Assembly (NCBI GenBank): GCA_002389905.1
Contig: DGRE01000067.1
Coordinates: forward strand, 1 to 62,176
Source: Hungatella sp. UBA4396
GTDB lineage: Bacteria > Bacillota > Clostridia > Lachnospirales > Lachnospiraceae
Length of the DNA: 62,176 nucleotides
Direction of reading: 5' to 3'
The position numbers were made by a program, and so were the translations under genes. Within the stretch, counting starts at the first letter, position 1. Every line of letters begins with the position of its first letter. Below, one piece after another: positions 53,509 to 61,498 of this stretch. The notes beneath the pieces are model-generated. The model was not told the DNA's origin, searched no databases, and saw only the letters and a list, made by a program, of their open reading frames with translations.

Positions 53509-54603
53509 TCAACTAATCATCTTAGCGTTACGCCAGTACTTATCATAATTATCTAGTTCTGGATACTTTTCCATTAATTCCAACACAAACAATGATTGAG
53601 CATAACCATTACCATTCTCTTTAATCAATTTTTCTGCATATCTTTGAACTTCTAAATCATCAATATATTTTTGCTTTTCTAAATCATTAGTTATATGTAA
53701 CTCACTCATTGTGGGCATATCTAATATTTCCACATCAGTATAGTTGTTCTCCATCTGTTTTGATTCCCCATCAGGTGAATCAAAAGCTATCTCACTTTCA
53801 TTATTGTTTGGTAGATTATCACAAAACGGATAAAATCCATCAATAAATCCCATGTTATTAATTAGATATTCTTTAAACCATTCTTTCGTATTATCATTTA
53901 AATATTTCTTATTTAGAGCATAGACATTGTTTGCATTTGTAATAACCTCTTTACCTTTTTTCATTCTCTTATATGATCCATAATTCTGAACATATAACAT
54001 CTTTAGACCGCAAAGAACATTTGTGTATGTTTTAACACTGCTTATGCCAAATCCACACTCCCTTGCTAATGTATCTTCACTAGGAAACGCAAACATATTA
54101 GCAGTCGTACTATTTTCATCACCAGAAATATATTTTTTTATATTTATGTAAAGGCTTAATACCTTACCCATAAACTTTATAGACCCATACCTCAATTTAT
54201 CTATTTCCATATATAATATTTTTGTAAAACCATTTACAGGATTCCATTTTTCATCGGCATTAATAATTTGAACCGTAAACATATCATCACAGTCAACACC
54301 ATCCAATGTATTAACTCCACCGTTTGAATAGCAGCCTATATATCGAATAAATTCCTTGCTGATCATAAATTCCAATATGCTATATGTTTTATCATTAATA
54401 CGCCCCTTGCTTCTATTCGGATTGTAATTATAATATAGAAGAAAATCCTTTACCGTTAAATTTACATATCCTTCTATACTTCTATGTCTCTGCAAATATA
54501 CATACATAAGCATAAACATATCATCATATTGTTCCAAATAAGTATTATCATATTTAGCAAAAAATTCGTTATTATCACTCTGTATATTTTGTATAATTAG
54601 CAC
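53509..54603 (-). CDS. Replication-initiator-like protein next to iterons
   Basis: The protein has about 364 residues with a winged-helix look in the middle (PSEDTLARECGFGISSVKTYTNVLCGL), as in phage and plasmid initiators. The five exact 18-base repeats just upstream support a Rep role. The start is unclear: a GTG at 54603 follows GAAAGGTAGG, while ATT and ATA codons a few bases later have better spacing. A further upstream TTG at 54639 has no binding site. I cannot assign a named Rep family. Confidence 0.55.
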   Translation of the reverse strand: MLIIQNIQSDNNEFFAKYDNTYLEQYDDMFMLMYVYLQRHRSIEGYVNLTVKDFLLYYNYNPNRSKGRINDKTYSILEFMISKEFIRYIGCYSNGGVNTLDGVDCDDMFTVQIINADEKWNPVNGFTKILYMEIDKLRYGSIKFMGKVLSLYINIKKYISGDENSTTANMFAFPSEDTLARECGFGISSVKTYTNVLCGLKMLYVQNYGSYKRMKKGKEVITNANNVYALNKKYLNDNTKEWFKEYLINNMGFIDGFYPFCDNLPNNNESEIAFDSPDGESKQMENNYTDVEILDMPTMSELHITNDLEKQKYIDDLEVQRYAEKLIKENGNGYAQSLFVLELMEKYPELDNYDKYWRNAKMIS

Positions 54604-54644
54604 CCTACCTTTCAATAATTGGAAAAAATTAAAAAACAAAGTTG

Positions 54645-54734
54645 ATAACTCTATTTTTATATTTAATCTACTCTTTTTACTTAATCTATTCTTGTTACTA
54701 ACTCTATTCTTATTAATTAATCTATTCTTGTTAT
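54645..54734. repeat. Five 18-base iterons, candidate replication origin
   Basis: Units begin at 54645, 54663, 54681, 54699 and 54717, an exact period of 18. Consensus is TTAATCTATTCTTGTTAC; units 3 and 5 differ at one base. The array abuts the initiator-like gene, the usual layout of an iteron origin. It could also be an operator for that gene. Confidence 0.7.
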
Positions 54735-54958
54735 CAGTTGAAATAATTACTATATGTGACAGGTTTTATTACGTCTCTAGATACGACACTGTAATCATAT
54801 TTTTATTTATAGTTCCTATTCCGTATTCAATCTCAATAATAACGAATACGCTCCGTATACATATTTGCTTATAGTTGGATACGATAGCGTAATTAACAAA
54901 AAGGCATAATGGAATGATTGATAACGCAACCATTTCAACCTGTTCAAATTGTCAAGTC
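54735..54958. other. AT-rich gene-free stretch upstream of the iterons
   Basis: No gene is seen. A related motif occurs twice (GATACGACACTGTAAT at 54781 and GATACGATAGCGTAAT at 54878), and CCGTAT/ATACGG-type half sites cluster at 54820-54860. A minus-strand promoter (TTACAG, 17 bases, TAATAA) may lie near 54765-54793. It could be part of the origin or the rep control region. Confidence 0.35.
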
Positions 54959-55171
54959 TTATTCCAGGCCATCTTCTTGATCTGACATATACATCTGACT
55001 AACAACCTTTATATTCTTTTCAATCCTTCTTTTATCCTTACAGGCTGTACTTAAAAATCCCTTACATTCTTCTGGTTCTTCGATATAATACGAATGTGTT
55101 TCGCATGATACTTTGTTTATATTTCCATGCTGCACTAAATCAATTAAATTTCTACAATCCTTACAACTCAA
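54959..55171 (-). CDS. Small cysteine-containing protein
   Basis: The 70 residues have a cysteine pattern (SCKDCRN, then C and GFLSTACKD). It starts at TTG with AGGTAGGG eight bases upstream. It resembles the 49-residue protein at 60927 in style: a short Cys-rich head and a basic tail. Function unknown. Confidence 0.5.
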   Translation of the reverse strand: MSCKDCRNLIDLVQHGNINKVSCETHSYYIEEPEECKGFLSTACKDKRRIEKNIKVVSQMYMSDQEDGLE

Positions 55172-55191
55172 AGCTTATTCCCTACCTTTGC

Positions 55192-55515
55192 TTAGACTCT
55201 CTCTCCAACGCATTCAAAATCAAATGTTACACCATATTTCATAATTACATGAACCGTCTGACTTCCATATTCGTCCCTTTCCTCATAGCAAGCAATTACT
55301 TCATCATGAGAAATAATACATACACTATCATATCCCCTGTTCCAAGATACCTTGAATCCGTTTTCTCCATTCTGGTCATAATTTCGTCCAATGGGCGCAA
55401 GAAACCTCCCAATGAATGAGTCTGTATCTGTATTTTTCAAATATACCCAAATGGCGTATTCCTCATTTCGAGTCAAGAAGTCGTTTAATACCTTACTGAA
55501 TTTTTCTTTGTTCAT
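55192..55515 (-). CDS. Hypothetical protein
   Basis: The protein has 107 residues, beta-rich, ending GVTFDFECVGERV. No motif is recognised. A hairpin (55546-55571) precedes it. Confidence 0.55.
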   Translation of the reverse strand: MNKEKFSKVLNDFLTRNEEYAIWVYLKNTDTDSFIGRFLAPIGRNYDQNGENGFKVSWNRGYDSVCIISHDEVIACYEERDEYGSQTVHVIMKYGVTFDFECVGERV

Positions 55516-55545
55516 ACCTGATATTCTCCATTTCTATGTAATATA

Positions 55546-55571
55546 TGACGGGAGAAAACATCCCCCCGTCA
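55546..55571 (-). other. Leader hairpin before the 107-residue gene
   Basis: TGACGGG pairs with CCCGTCA across a twelve-base loop, about 30 bases ahead of the start; there is no T run. Confidence 0.45.
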
Positions 55572-55592
55572 CGCATACCAACTATTCATTTT

Positions 55593-56309
55593 TTATGATA
55601 GAGGAGCAACCTTCCCACCCATTTTAATGAATTCAACAGACGTTGCTTGTTTAGCAATATCCATTAATCTAGCGTTGATGTCCTGCAATTCTTTAATTAT
55701 TTGCTGGTATTTCTCAATTGCTTCATCTTTAGAACGCCACTGGTGGTCATGCTCCACGGCAAGATTGTTCACTACTTCCCATATGCTAGGTTCATATGTA
55801 GGATCGGAATTATATAAGCATAGGCAGCTAACTTCATCATCAGTTGTTTCATATTTGAATGTGCCTTTTAACTCTGCTTCCTGAACACACGTTGAATATT
55901 TTTCCTCATAGCTTCCTACGAATTCATTAACAGAAACTCCGGATTCCTTGAAATCGTCATATATACACTCAAAATAGCTAGGTGTGACGAAAATACCCGT
56001 CTGATTGATAAAGTCCACCCTTGATATGAAGTCCTCATATACTGGCTCTCTGGTTGTTTCTGTAGGGTGAATAAGAATTCTCTTCTTATCTGGATAAAAC
56101 CTTCGCAAATCTGGTTTATCATGTAATGTTCTCATAATTGCAATTACTTTATCAATGTCACCTCCAAACACGCCAACTTCTGTACATGATTTAAGTTTGT
56201 CATATCTCACGGTCATATCTTCGTTGTAATACTCAAGATTATGCTTTTTGTAAATCTCAAAAAGTTCTTCCTCTAACTGCTCTTTTGTCATTGTTCCGTA
56301 ATCTTTCAT
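55593..56309 (-). CDS. Hypothetical protein
   Basis: The protein has 238 residues with a helical start (TKEQLEEELFEIYKKHNLE) and a C-terminal helix; soluble and acidic. A good GGAGG lies ahead of the ATG. No family is recognised. A hairpin lies in its leader. Confidence 0.6.
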   Translation of the reverse strand: MKDYGTMTKEQLEEELFEIYKKHNLEYYNEDMTVRYDKLKSCTEVGVFGGDIDKVIAIMRTLHDKPDLRRFYPDKKRILIHPTETTREPVYEDFISRVDFINQTGIFVTPSYFECIYDDFKESGVSVNEFVGSYEEKYSTCVQEAELKGTFKYETTDDEVSCLCLYNSDPTYEPSIWEVVNNLAVEHDHQWRSKDEAIEKYQQIIKELQDINARLMDIAKQATSVEFIKMGGKVAPLS

Positions 56310-56339
56310 TGTAATTTCCTCCGATTTATTTTAATATCA

Positions 56340-56357
56340 GCATGTGCCGACACATGC
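56340..56357 (-). other. Leader hairpin before the 238-residue gene
   Basis: GCATGTG pairs with CACATGC across four bases; there is no T run. It lies about 30 bases ahead of the start. Confidence 0.45.
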
Positions 56358-56379
56358 CGTTTTTATTGCTTGTCCTCCA

Positions 56380-56796
56380 CTATTCCATAAATCCAATTGT
56401 TAATACGTTTCTATTTCCAACCATATCGTTATTTTGAGGGAACATATAGATATTAATTACTCTGCTTGATGGAAAGGCAAACCAATCTTCGAACTCCTTT
56501 AAGTCCTCAATGGATTCAATTTTGCTCAAATCAATATAGAGGCAATTGTTTATTTCTGATGGGTAAATATTTGTTCCATCTGGTTTGCTTTCGATAGGCT
56601 TTCTGTTATCGTTACCAAAACAAAGTAAAACGGTATTGTTTAGTGTATGGCAATCTGTAAAATATAGGTCGCCAAATTCTATGTCTTTATTGGTTTTACT
56701 TACATCTTCCAAATTTCCACTATTAAGGTGAATCTGATATCCTCCCTTTTTATCATTATGGTGCTTTAAAGCCTGTAAAAATTCTATTGCTTGCAT
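56380..56796 (-). CDS. Hypothetical protein
   Basis: The 138 residues start at the ATG at 56796, with GGAGG upstream. The sequence (GDLYFTDCHTLNNTVLLCFGN, SKIESIEDLKEFEDWF) suggests a small alpha/beta domain. Unknown. The leader 56797-56946 has a bulged hairpin near 56872-56900 (GATAGG with CCTATC). Confidence 0.6.
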   Translation of the reverse strand: MQAIEFLQALKHHNDKKGGYQIHLNSGNLEDVSKTNKDIEFGDLYFTDCHTLNNTVLLCFGNDNRKPIESKPDGTNIYPSEINNCLYIDLSKIESIEDLKEFEDWFAFPSSRVINIYMFPQNNDMVGNRNVLTIGFME

Positions 56797-56946
56797 TATT
56801 AAATACCTCCGATTTTTATTATGTAGAGTCAGCATTTCACCAACTCTCAAATAATAGTTTTTTGATGGGATAGGAACCGTACCCTATCATGAGTACCATC
56901 TATATATTTCTTCTCCGTTTGGAAACGGGAAATATCGTGAAATTAA

Positions 56947-58074
56947 TTATGCTACTTCCTCTTCTACGCTAAATCCTGCAAAGGCAGCTAATTCCAGAAG
57001 TGTCATTTCTTTATCAACTACTGGTAACTCTGAGCCATCTACTATATACCAACCGCTAAATATGCCTTTTTCTTTATACCTTACAATATCAAAACCCCTT
57101 TTTCTCAATGCACACTTCACCATATCTATTGTAATAACAGGTTCGACATTTACGGCCTGAATACGGCTATCTTTTGGGCTTTCACCTAGTTCAAAAGAAA
57201 CAATATCGTCTTCATGCAATAATCTATAACCTTCCATTTTAATTTGCTTATGATGTACAAAAACATCTTTTCCCTCTGGATCTGTGATAAAGCCATACCC
57301 TTTCTGTGCGTCAAACCATTTAACCGTACCTCTCATTTTTAAATCCTCCGTTTCTTCATCAAAATCATATTTGTTATTTTCAAAATCCCGGTAAGTGTAA
57401 TACTTCTTCATCACCGAAATGTTGCAATCAATTACTTCCTCTTTTAAATCAATCAATTTAGTTCCAAGGTAAATAGGCTTTATTACGATCTCCGCTTCTG
57501 TTCTGCTATCCGAAATAAGCAGCACATCTTTTTTATGTACCTTTGCCGTATATACCCGACAATCATCAGACTGTGTTCTTACTGCAAAGAATCCAGCAAC
57601 AGACGGCTCATATGTCCATGAGATACCCCGTTCTACGCATTTACTTGCGGTATGTTCACGTCCTATTTTCGTATCTGATAATCCATGTTCTCCACGATAA
57701 ATTGTGATGTAGTCATCAGGAAATCTATAATCTTCAAGCTTCATGGAATAATCCCTAATCGCCTTTGATTTATCTGGCTCATTCTTACATAGTTGCAAGA
57801 AATAATCATACTGCTCGTCCGTTATATTATCTTGTTGCGTGTATATACATTCCAGAAACAAAATAAGGTGCAAATAATCCGGTACTTGTGGGATTACCCT
57901 CTTATAGCAGTCCCACTCTTCTAATTTCTCATGATTCGCCAAATACTTTGTAATTCCACTTTTCCATTCGCTTAATTCCAACAATAAAGGGGCTATGTCA
58001 TTATTAGGTATATCTGAGTCAGCCAAAAGTTCTTTCATCTTATTAAGAGTTTCAATGTTAATGATTGTATCTAT
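56947..58074 (-). CDS. ADP-ribosyltransferase-like protein fused to a cold-shock domain
   Basis: With residues numbered from a GTG at 58101, R136 (TIYRGEHG), S161-W-T (GISWT) and E202-A-E204 (RTEAEIVI) form the R-S-E layout of ADP-ribosyltransferases. Residues 256-321 are a cold-shock domain (RGTVKWFDAQKGYGFI and VFVHH), followed by a small C-terminal domain. The GTG lacks a binding site, while AAGGAGG stands eight bases before an ATA at 58074, so I start there (375 residues). The enzyme may be guided to RNA or ribosomes by the cold-shock part; that is inference. Confidence 0.7.
   Translation of the reverse strand: MDTIINIETLNKMKELLADSDIPNNDIAPLLLELSEWKSGITKYLANHEKLEEWDCYKRVIPQVPDYLHLILFLECIYTQQDNITDEQYDYFLQLCKNEPDKSKAIRDYSMKLEDYRFPDDYITIYRGEHGLSDTKIGREHTASKCVERGISWTYEPSVAGFFAVRTQSDDCRVYTAKVHKKDVLLISDSRTEAEIVIKPIYLGTKLIDLKEEVIDCNISVMKKYYTYRDFENNKYDFDEETEDLKMRGTVKWFDAQKGYGFITDPEGKDVFVHHKQIKMEGYRLLHEDDIVSFELGESPKDSRIQAVNVEPVITIDMVKCALRKRGFDIVRYKEKGIFSGWYIVDGSELPVVDKEMTLLELAAFAGFSVEEEVA
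57334..57350 (-). promoter_or_regulatory. Internal ribosome binding site and ATG at the cold-shock domain
   Basis: GGAGG lies eight bases before the ATG that begins MRGTVKWF (57336), in frame with the fusion. A separate cold-shock protein of about 129 residues could be made from here. Confidence 0.55.
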
Positions 58075-58087
58075 GGTGAGTTCCTCC

Positions 58088-58630
58088 TTATGATACGGCA
58101 CGTTCTATTTCAGATTTGTCGTCTATAACAGCAATTTTTACTTTTCTGCCTTCTAATCTGTCTACGATATCGGATAAATCAACGGCTCCCAGTTTGTCCG
58201 TTCTCCAACCGTCTTCCCATTCGGACTGAATAATTCCTTCATATTCAAGCGTCAACCTGTTTTCTATTTCTCTTTTCAATGATTTATAAATAGTATCCTT
58301 TTCTAAGAAGTTACCAAGCCATAAGTCTTTGTCACACCCGTCATATATACACACTTCATTTCCATTAGAAAGTTTGATATCAATTTCAAATTTATAGATT
58401 TCACCCATATCTTTGTATGCATCATAACTAGAAACCTCTTCATTAATCCTTACCTCATTAGAAGCAATAATACTTCCAAACTCTGCCAGCGCATGATACA
58501 ATGCTCCATGAACATTATCCCTATATCGTAATCGCTTGTTTGTACAACTCTTTTCGTGCTGTTCACATTCACCACGATAATCAAATTTTTCGCCACAATT
58601 TTCACATAAGTATATTGTCTCTTCTGTCAT
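58088..58630 (-). CDS. C2H2-like zinc finger protein, unknown
   Basis: The 180 residues begin with a zinc finger (CENCGEKFDYRGECEQHEKSC). The rest is acidic and alpha/beta. GGGAGGG precedes the ATG. It overlaps the start region of the ART fusion gene, so the two are cotranscribed. Confidence 0.6.
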   Translation of the reverse strand: MTEETIYLCENCGEKFDYRGECEQHEKSCTNKRLRYRDNVHGALYHALAEFGSIIASNEVRINEEVSSYDAYKDMGEIYKFEIDIKLSNGNEVCIYDGCDKDLWLGNFLEKDTIYKSLKREIENRLTLEYEGIIQSEWEDGWRTDKLGAVDLSDIVDRLEGRKVKIAVIDDKSEIERAVS

Positions 58631-58683
58631 TCAATGCCCTCCCGTGTTCTCCTATGAAACATGCATTTCAATTTTGGTAGTTT

Positions 58684-58708
58684 GGTAGGTGGCATTACAC
58701 CACCCACC
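58684..58708 (-). other. Leader hairpin before the zinc finger gene
   Basis: On the minus strand GGTGGGTGG pairs with CCACCTACC across seven bases. The one irregular pair is a G-U only on this strand. It lies 55-80 bases ahead of the start. Confidence 0.5.
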
Positions 58709-58718
58709 CTTTAATTCT

Positions 58719-59414
58719 CTATTTAATAACTGATAAATGAGGTTTCTTTTCTTCCTCTTTGATTACAAAAATTACAATGTTCATAAATGGCTGACCATAT
58801 GGCTTAATTAATATACTGTCCGTGTGTCCCTCTTTTAAGTAAACTTCATTACAGCTATCGTCCACTAATGAAATATCAAAAGATGCTAATGTATCGGTGA
58901 TACAAAGCGAATAGCCACCTTCTTCATCACCAGCTACATATGCCTCTTTAATGCCAGAGAGTTTCATTTCGAACGCATATACATCTCTGATCCTTACCAT
59001 TACTGCCTTATGGCGCTCATCTTCCAAATACTCCTTTAATTTCTCAACTCCAATCTCATAATAATGTTCATATTCCGTAACTTTGGTGTTTGTATCTGTG
59101 TGATAGATAAAAATACCCATCTGTAATCCATCTGCCAATTCAGCTACAATATGGAATGTATCCATGCCCTCAAGCATTTTTGCTTTGAATGACTTAACAT
59201 CAGATTTCTTTATCGTGTATTCTGCATTCCCGAATTTCTGAGAAAATTCAAAAACATCTTTGTATTCCCTAAAAGTATTAAAATCTATAGAGAAAATAAG
59301 TTCCCCTTCTTTAGATAATCTTAATGATGAGCAATCAAAAAGGTTAATGAGTTCAAAATATTCCTTTACTGTTGCTCCCTGGTTGTTTAATACTGTTTTA
59401 ATACTCTGATTCAT
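58719..59414 (-). CDS. Hypothetical protein
   Basis: The 231 residues start at the ATG at 59414, seven bases after GGAGG. A longer reading would overlap tubZ and skip this site. It is alpha/beta without known motifs (KLKEYLEDERHKAVMVRIRDVYAFE). It follows tubZ; it could be a cofactor of the partition module but nothing in the sequence shows this. Confidence 0.6.
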   Translation of the reverse strand: MNQSIKTVLNNQGATVKEYFELINLFDCSSLRLSKEGELIFSIDFNTFREYKDVFEFSQKFGNAEYTIKKSDVKSFKAKMLEGMDTFHIVAELADGLQMGIFIYHTDTNTKVTEYEHYYEIGVEKLKEYLEDERHKAVMVRIRDVYAFEMKLSGIKEAYVAGDEEGGYSLCITDTLASFDISLVDDSCNEVYLKEGHTDSILIKPYGQPFMNIVIFVIKEEEKKPHLSVIK

Positions 59415-59452
59415 GTTTTTTCCTCCATAATTTTGATTTTTATTAGTTATTC

Positions 59453-59479
59453 CAGTGAGTAGTTTTGAACTACCCACTG
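59453..59479 (-). other. Leader hairpin between tubZ and the 231-residue gene
   Basis: On the minus strand CAGTGGGTAGTT pairs with AACTACTCACTG across three bases, twelve pairs with one G-U. On the plus strand that pair would be a mismatch. Confidence 0.55.
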
Positions 59480-59517
59480 TGTAATTCTCCATTCTTTGAC
59501 TTGCTTTACCTTTTCTT

Positions 59518-60567
59518 TTATAAAAACTCACTTAAAATATCCAGACTTGATACCTTTTCTTCTTTTTTAGGCTTCGTATCTGTATCAAATGCTCCCAAAA
59601 AGTCAATGGAATCATCGAATAATCCGTTGCTTGCTGCCATAATGCCTTTCTGAATGATTTCTGCATTGGTTTGAGCCATGGACTTGATCTCATTTAACCT
59701 TGCCTTGGGTAATGTGAGTCCTGTCAGCATACATACATTAGATGGCGCCGAGGTTCCTATGTAGCAATCAATAGGTGTACCCACTACTGAATAAAGTTGA
59801 TCCAATTCCACATGAGTATTGCAACTCATAATTCCTACATAGCGGACAACCTTGTTTGGCTCTAATGGTGCATAGATATTGGCACTAGTTAATATAGAAA
59901 CAAACTTGTCCATATTGTCCTTACCTAGTTTAGATATAACGGCCATTCCTGGTGTACTTAACAACTTATTAATCTCACTACGATCCAGACAGCCATAATC
60001 CCCACCGTTATCATTTGTAAGCAATGCATCTAAATGAGTGAAGAATATCTCATTAATCTTCAGTTTGTCTCTATTCTTTGAATTGTCCAGTATGAACGTG
60101 GCTCCTATAACATCTAATTTCTCTATTTCTTGAAAAAGTTCTACCGTATTTGCATATGATTGGAAGTTCTCTGATTTATCTGGAAGTACAGTTACAATGC
60201 AAATGTTAATTCCAAGCTGATTACTCAGTATTTTGGCAACGGCTGCCAACATTCCAGAACCAGTACCACCGGCAGATGAAGCACAAATAAATAATGTAGT
60301 GATTGCTGGCATTTTTGACCTTACCTCATCAATTAGCAATTCTAAGTTTTCCTTCAACAATGCTTTTGACTTCTTCCTATCTTTATGGCATCCCTGTCCA
60401 TTCCTGAAATGGAACTTATTCTTTGCTCCCCTGGTTGCCAAATCTTCAACGGAACTGTTGGCTACCACGCAGGGATAACCAGCTTCTTCAAACTTCTTTG
60501 TTGCGTTTCCTCCGAACTGCCCAATTCCTAAAAATCCATAAAACTGAATGTGATCTTTCTTATACAT
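59518..60567 (-). CDS. tubZ: TubZ/PhuZ-like tubulin GTPase
   Basis: The 349 residues belong to the FtsZ/tubulin superfamily: an N-terminal GIGQFGGN loop, the tubulin signature SAGGTGSGM at 98-106, and the catalytic T7-like segment LDRSEINKLL. It is much closer in layout to phage and plasmid TubZ than to FtsZ. TubZ filaments move DNA for partition or centre phage DNA. The start has AGGAGGG upstream and overlaps the stop of the HTH gene before it. The C-terminal tail is lysine- and glutamate-rich, as in TubZ, where it binds TubR. Confidence 0.88.
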   Translation of the reverse strand: MYKKDHIQFYGFLGIGQFGGNATKKFEEAGYPCVVANSSVEDLATRGAKNKFHFRNGQGCHKDRKKSKALLKENLELLIDEVRSKMPAITTLFICASSAGGTGSGMLAAVAKILSNQLGINICIVTVLPDKSENFQSYANTVELFQEIEKLDVIGATFILDNSKNRDKLKINEIFFTHLDALLTNDNGGDYGCLDRSEINKLLSTPGMAVISKLGKDNMDKFVSILTSANIYAPLEPNKVVRYVGIMSCNTHVELDQLYSVVGTPIDCYIGTSAPSNVCMLTGLTLPKARLNEIKSMAQTNAEIIQKGIMAASNGLFDDSIDFLGAFDTDTKPKKEEKVSSLDILSEFL

Positions 60568-60826
60568 TTTTTGTTCCCTCCTTTTTTTCTGGTAAAATGT
60601 TTAGTCCCTTATCGGTAAGATAATAAGTCTTTGCTTTTCCAGCTTTTACACCGTCACCGACAAAATCATTTTCTTTCAATTCTTTTATTCTCTTATGAAT
60701 TGTATTTGGCTTACTTACTCTTTCCAATGCTGATATTTCAGCAATAGTAAGTCCATGCACTTTATTGGTAGCATTTTTAGTCCTTAAAATTCCAAGAATG
60801 GTATATGCACATCTATTTAGTTCCAC
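60560..60826 (-). CDS. TubR-like winged-helix DNA-binding protein
   Basis: The 88 residues form a winged helix (LTIAEISALERVSKPNTIHKRIKELKENDFV with a wing at KAKTYYLTDKGL), starting at GTG with GGGGTGA upstream. The gene overlaps tubZ by eight bases. Size, fold and position match TubR, which binds the centromere tubC and TubZ. No clear tubC repeat array is seen upstream. Confidence 0.7.
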   Translation of the reverse strand: MELNRCAYTILGILRTKNATNKVHGLTIAEISALERVSKPNTIHKRIKELKENDFVGDGVKAGKAKTYYLTDKGLNILPEKKEGTKNV

Positions 60827-60926
60827 ATGCTCACCCCTTTCTATATATGTGCGTTGATTTTTCTAACCCTGTAATGATAAACTTTGATTTAAAATCCAAA
60901 AATATTTGGGCATTTCTGCCCTTTGC

Positions 60927-61076
60927 TTATGATGAATCAAGTTTCTTTGCTATTGGAGTGGGTGTTTTCCTAATCTTATATGGAAATAAGTCACACGCTC
61001 CCAGTCTGCACTCTGAATTATGATGCTTGCAGCCATTACAAACTGGCCTTTGCCATTTGACATGATTTTTGCCCAA
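60927..61076 (-). CDS. Small Cys-rich protein
   Basis: The 49 residues start at TTG with AAGGAAGG six bases upstream. The Cys pattern is VCNGCKHHNSECRLGACDLF followed by a basic tail (PYKIRKTPTPIAKK). This looks like a small zinc-binding protein. It is the first gene after the SOS-type promoter. A plus-strand frame over the same bases looks like a shadow. Confidence 0.6.
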   Translation of the reverse strand: MGKNHVKWQRPVCNGCKHHNSECRLGACDLFPYKIRKTPTPIAKKLDSS

Positions 61077-61231
61077 TAACACCCTTCCTTTCTTTCGATA
61101 GAACTGGTTATCCTGTTATAAAGGTTCATTTTTAAGCCTCATCATATAAGTGATAAGGTTCATGAAGTAATTCTCTAAATTTTCATTAAATTGTGGAGTT
61201 ATAGCGGAATCGCTGATTTGCTTGAAAATAC

Positions 61232-61260
61232 TTGACTATTATGAAATAGTTATGTAAAAT
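61232..61260 (+). promoter_or_regulatory. Strong plus-strand promoter for a small RNA
   Basis: TTGACT and TAAAAT are 17 bases apart. Nothing is encoded downstream on this strand, and a terminator hairpin follows 80-140 bases later. Confidence 0.65.
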
Positions 61261-61266
61261 AGAATC

Positions 61267-61407
61267 AAGCATAGTATTCTGCTATGTTGCGTAAATCCAT
61301 TTCTTCCAAAAATGAGTTTATGACTTAAATTAATTATGTAAATTACAGTCTGTTTAGAGGAGGTGCTTCCAACACCTATGATTCTAGGCAGGCTGTAATT
61401 TTTATAT
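61267..61407 (+). ncRNA. Candidate antisense small RNA, about 140 bases
   Basis: The RNA would begin with a hairpin CATAG/CTATG and end with a stem AATTACAGTCTG (61341) with CAGGCTGTAATT (61389) around an inner AGGTG/CACCT, then TTTTT. The large stem has a T-G pair on this strand and a C-A mismatch on the other, which shows the plus strand is the folded one. It is fully antisense to the leader of the minus-strand tubRZ transcript. Confidence 0.55.
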
Positions 61408-61429
61408 CTGAATCTCTTGAACTAACTCG

Positions 61430-61481
61430 ATTATAAGACAAACATACGTTCTTGTCAACAGCTTTTTCGAACATACATTCG
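61430..61481 (-). promoter_or_regulatory. Consensus promoter with two LexA-like operators
   Basis: TTGACA and TATAAT are spaced by 17 bases, a perfect sigma-A promoter. The spacer holds AGAACGTATGTTTG and the sequence upstream CGAATGTATGTTCG, each one base from the Gram-positive LexA box (GAAC-N4-GTTC). It would start at about 61423 and drive the Cys-rich gene, tubR and tubZ. Its leader of about 350 bases holds only tiny frames. Confidence 0.65.
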
Positions 61482-61498
61482 AACATTTTTACGCATTT

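Noticed and set aside
60805..61023. A plus-strand 72-residue frame with a hydrophobic stretch
   Set aside because: It lies opposite the Cys-rich gene and the tubR start, and has no binding site; the minus frame fits better.
61085..61230. A tubC centromere upstream of tubR
   Set aside because: I looked for repeat clusters and saw only two AAGGTTCAT copies, too few to call.
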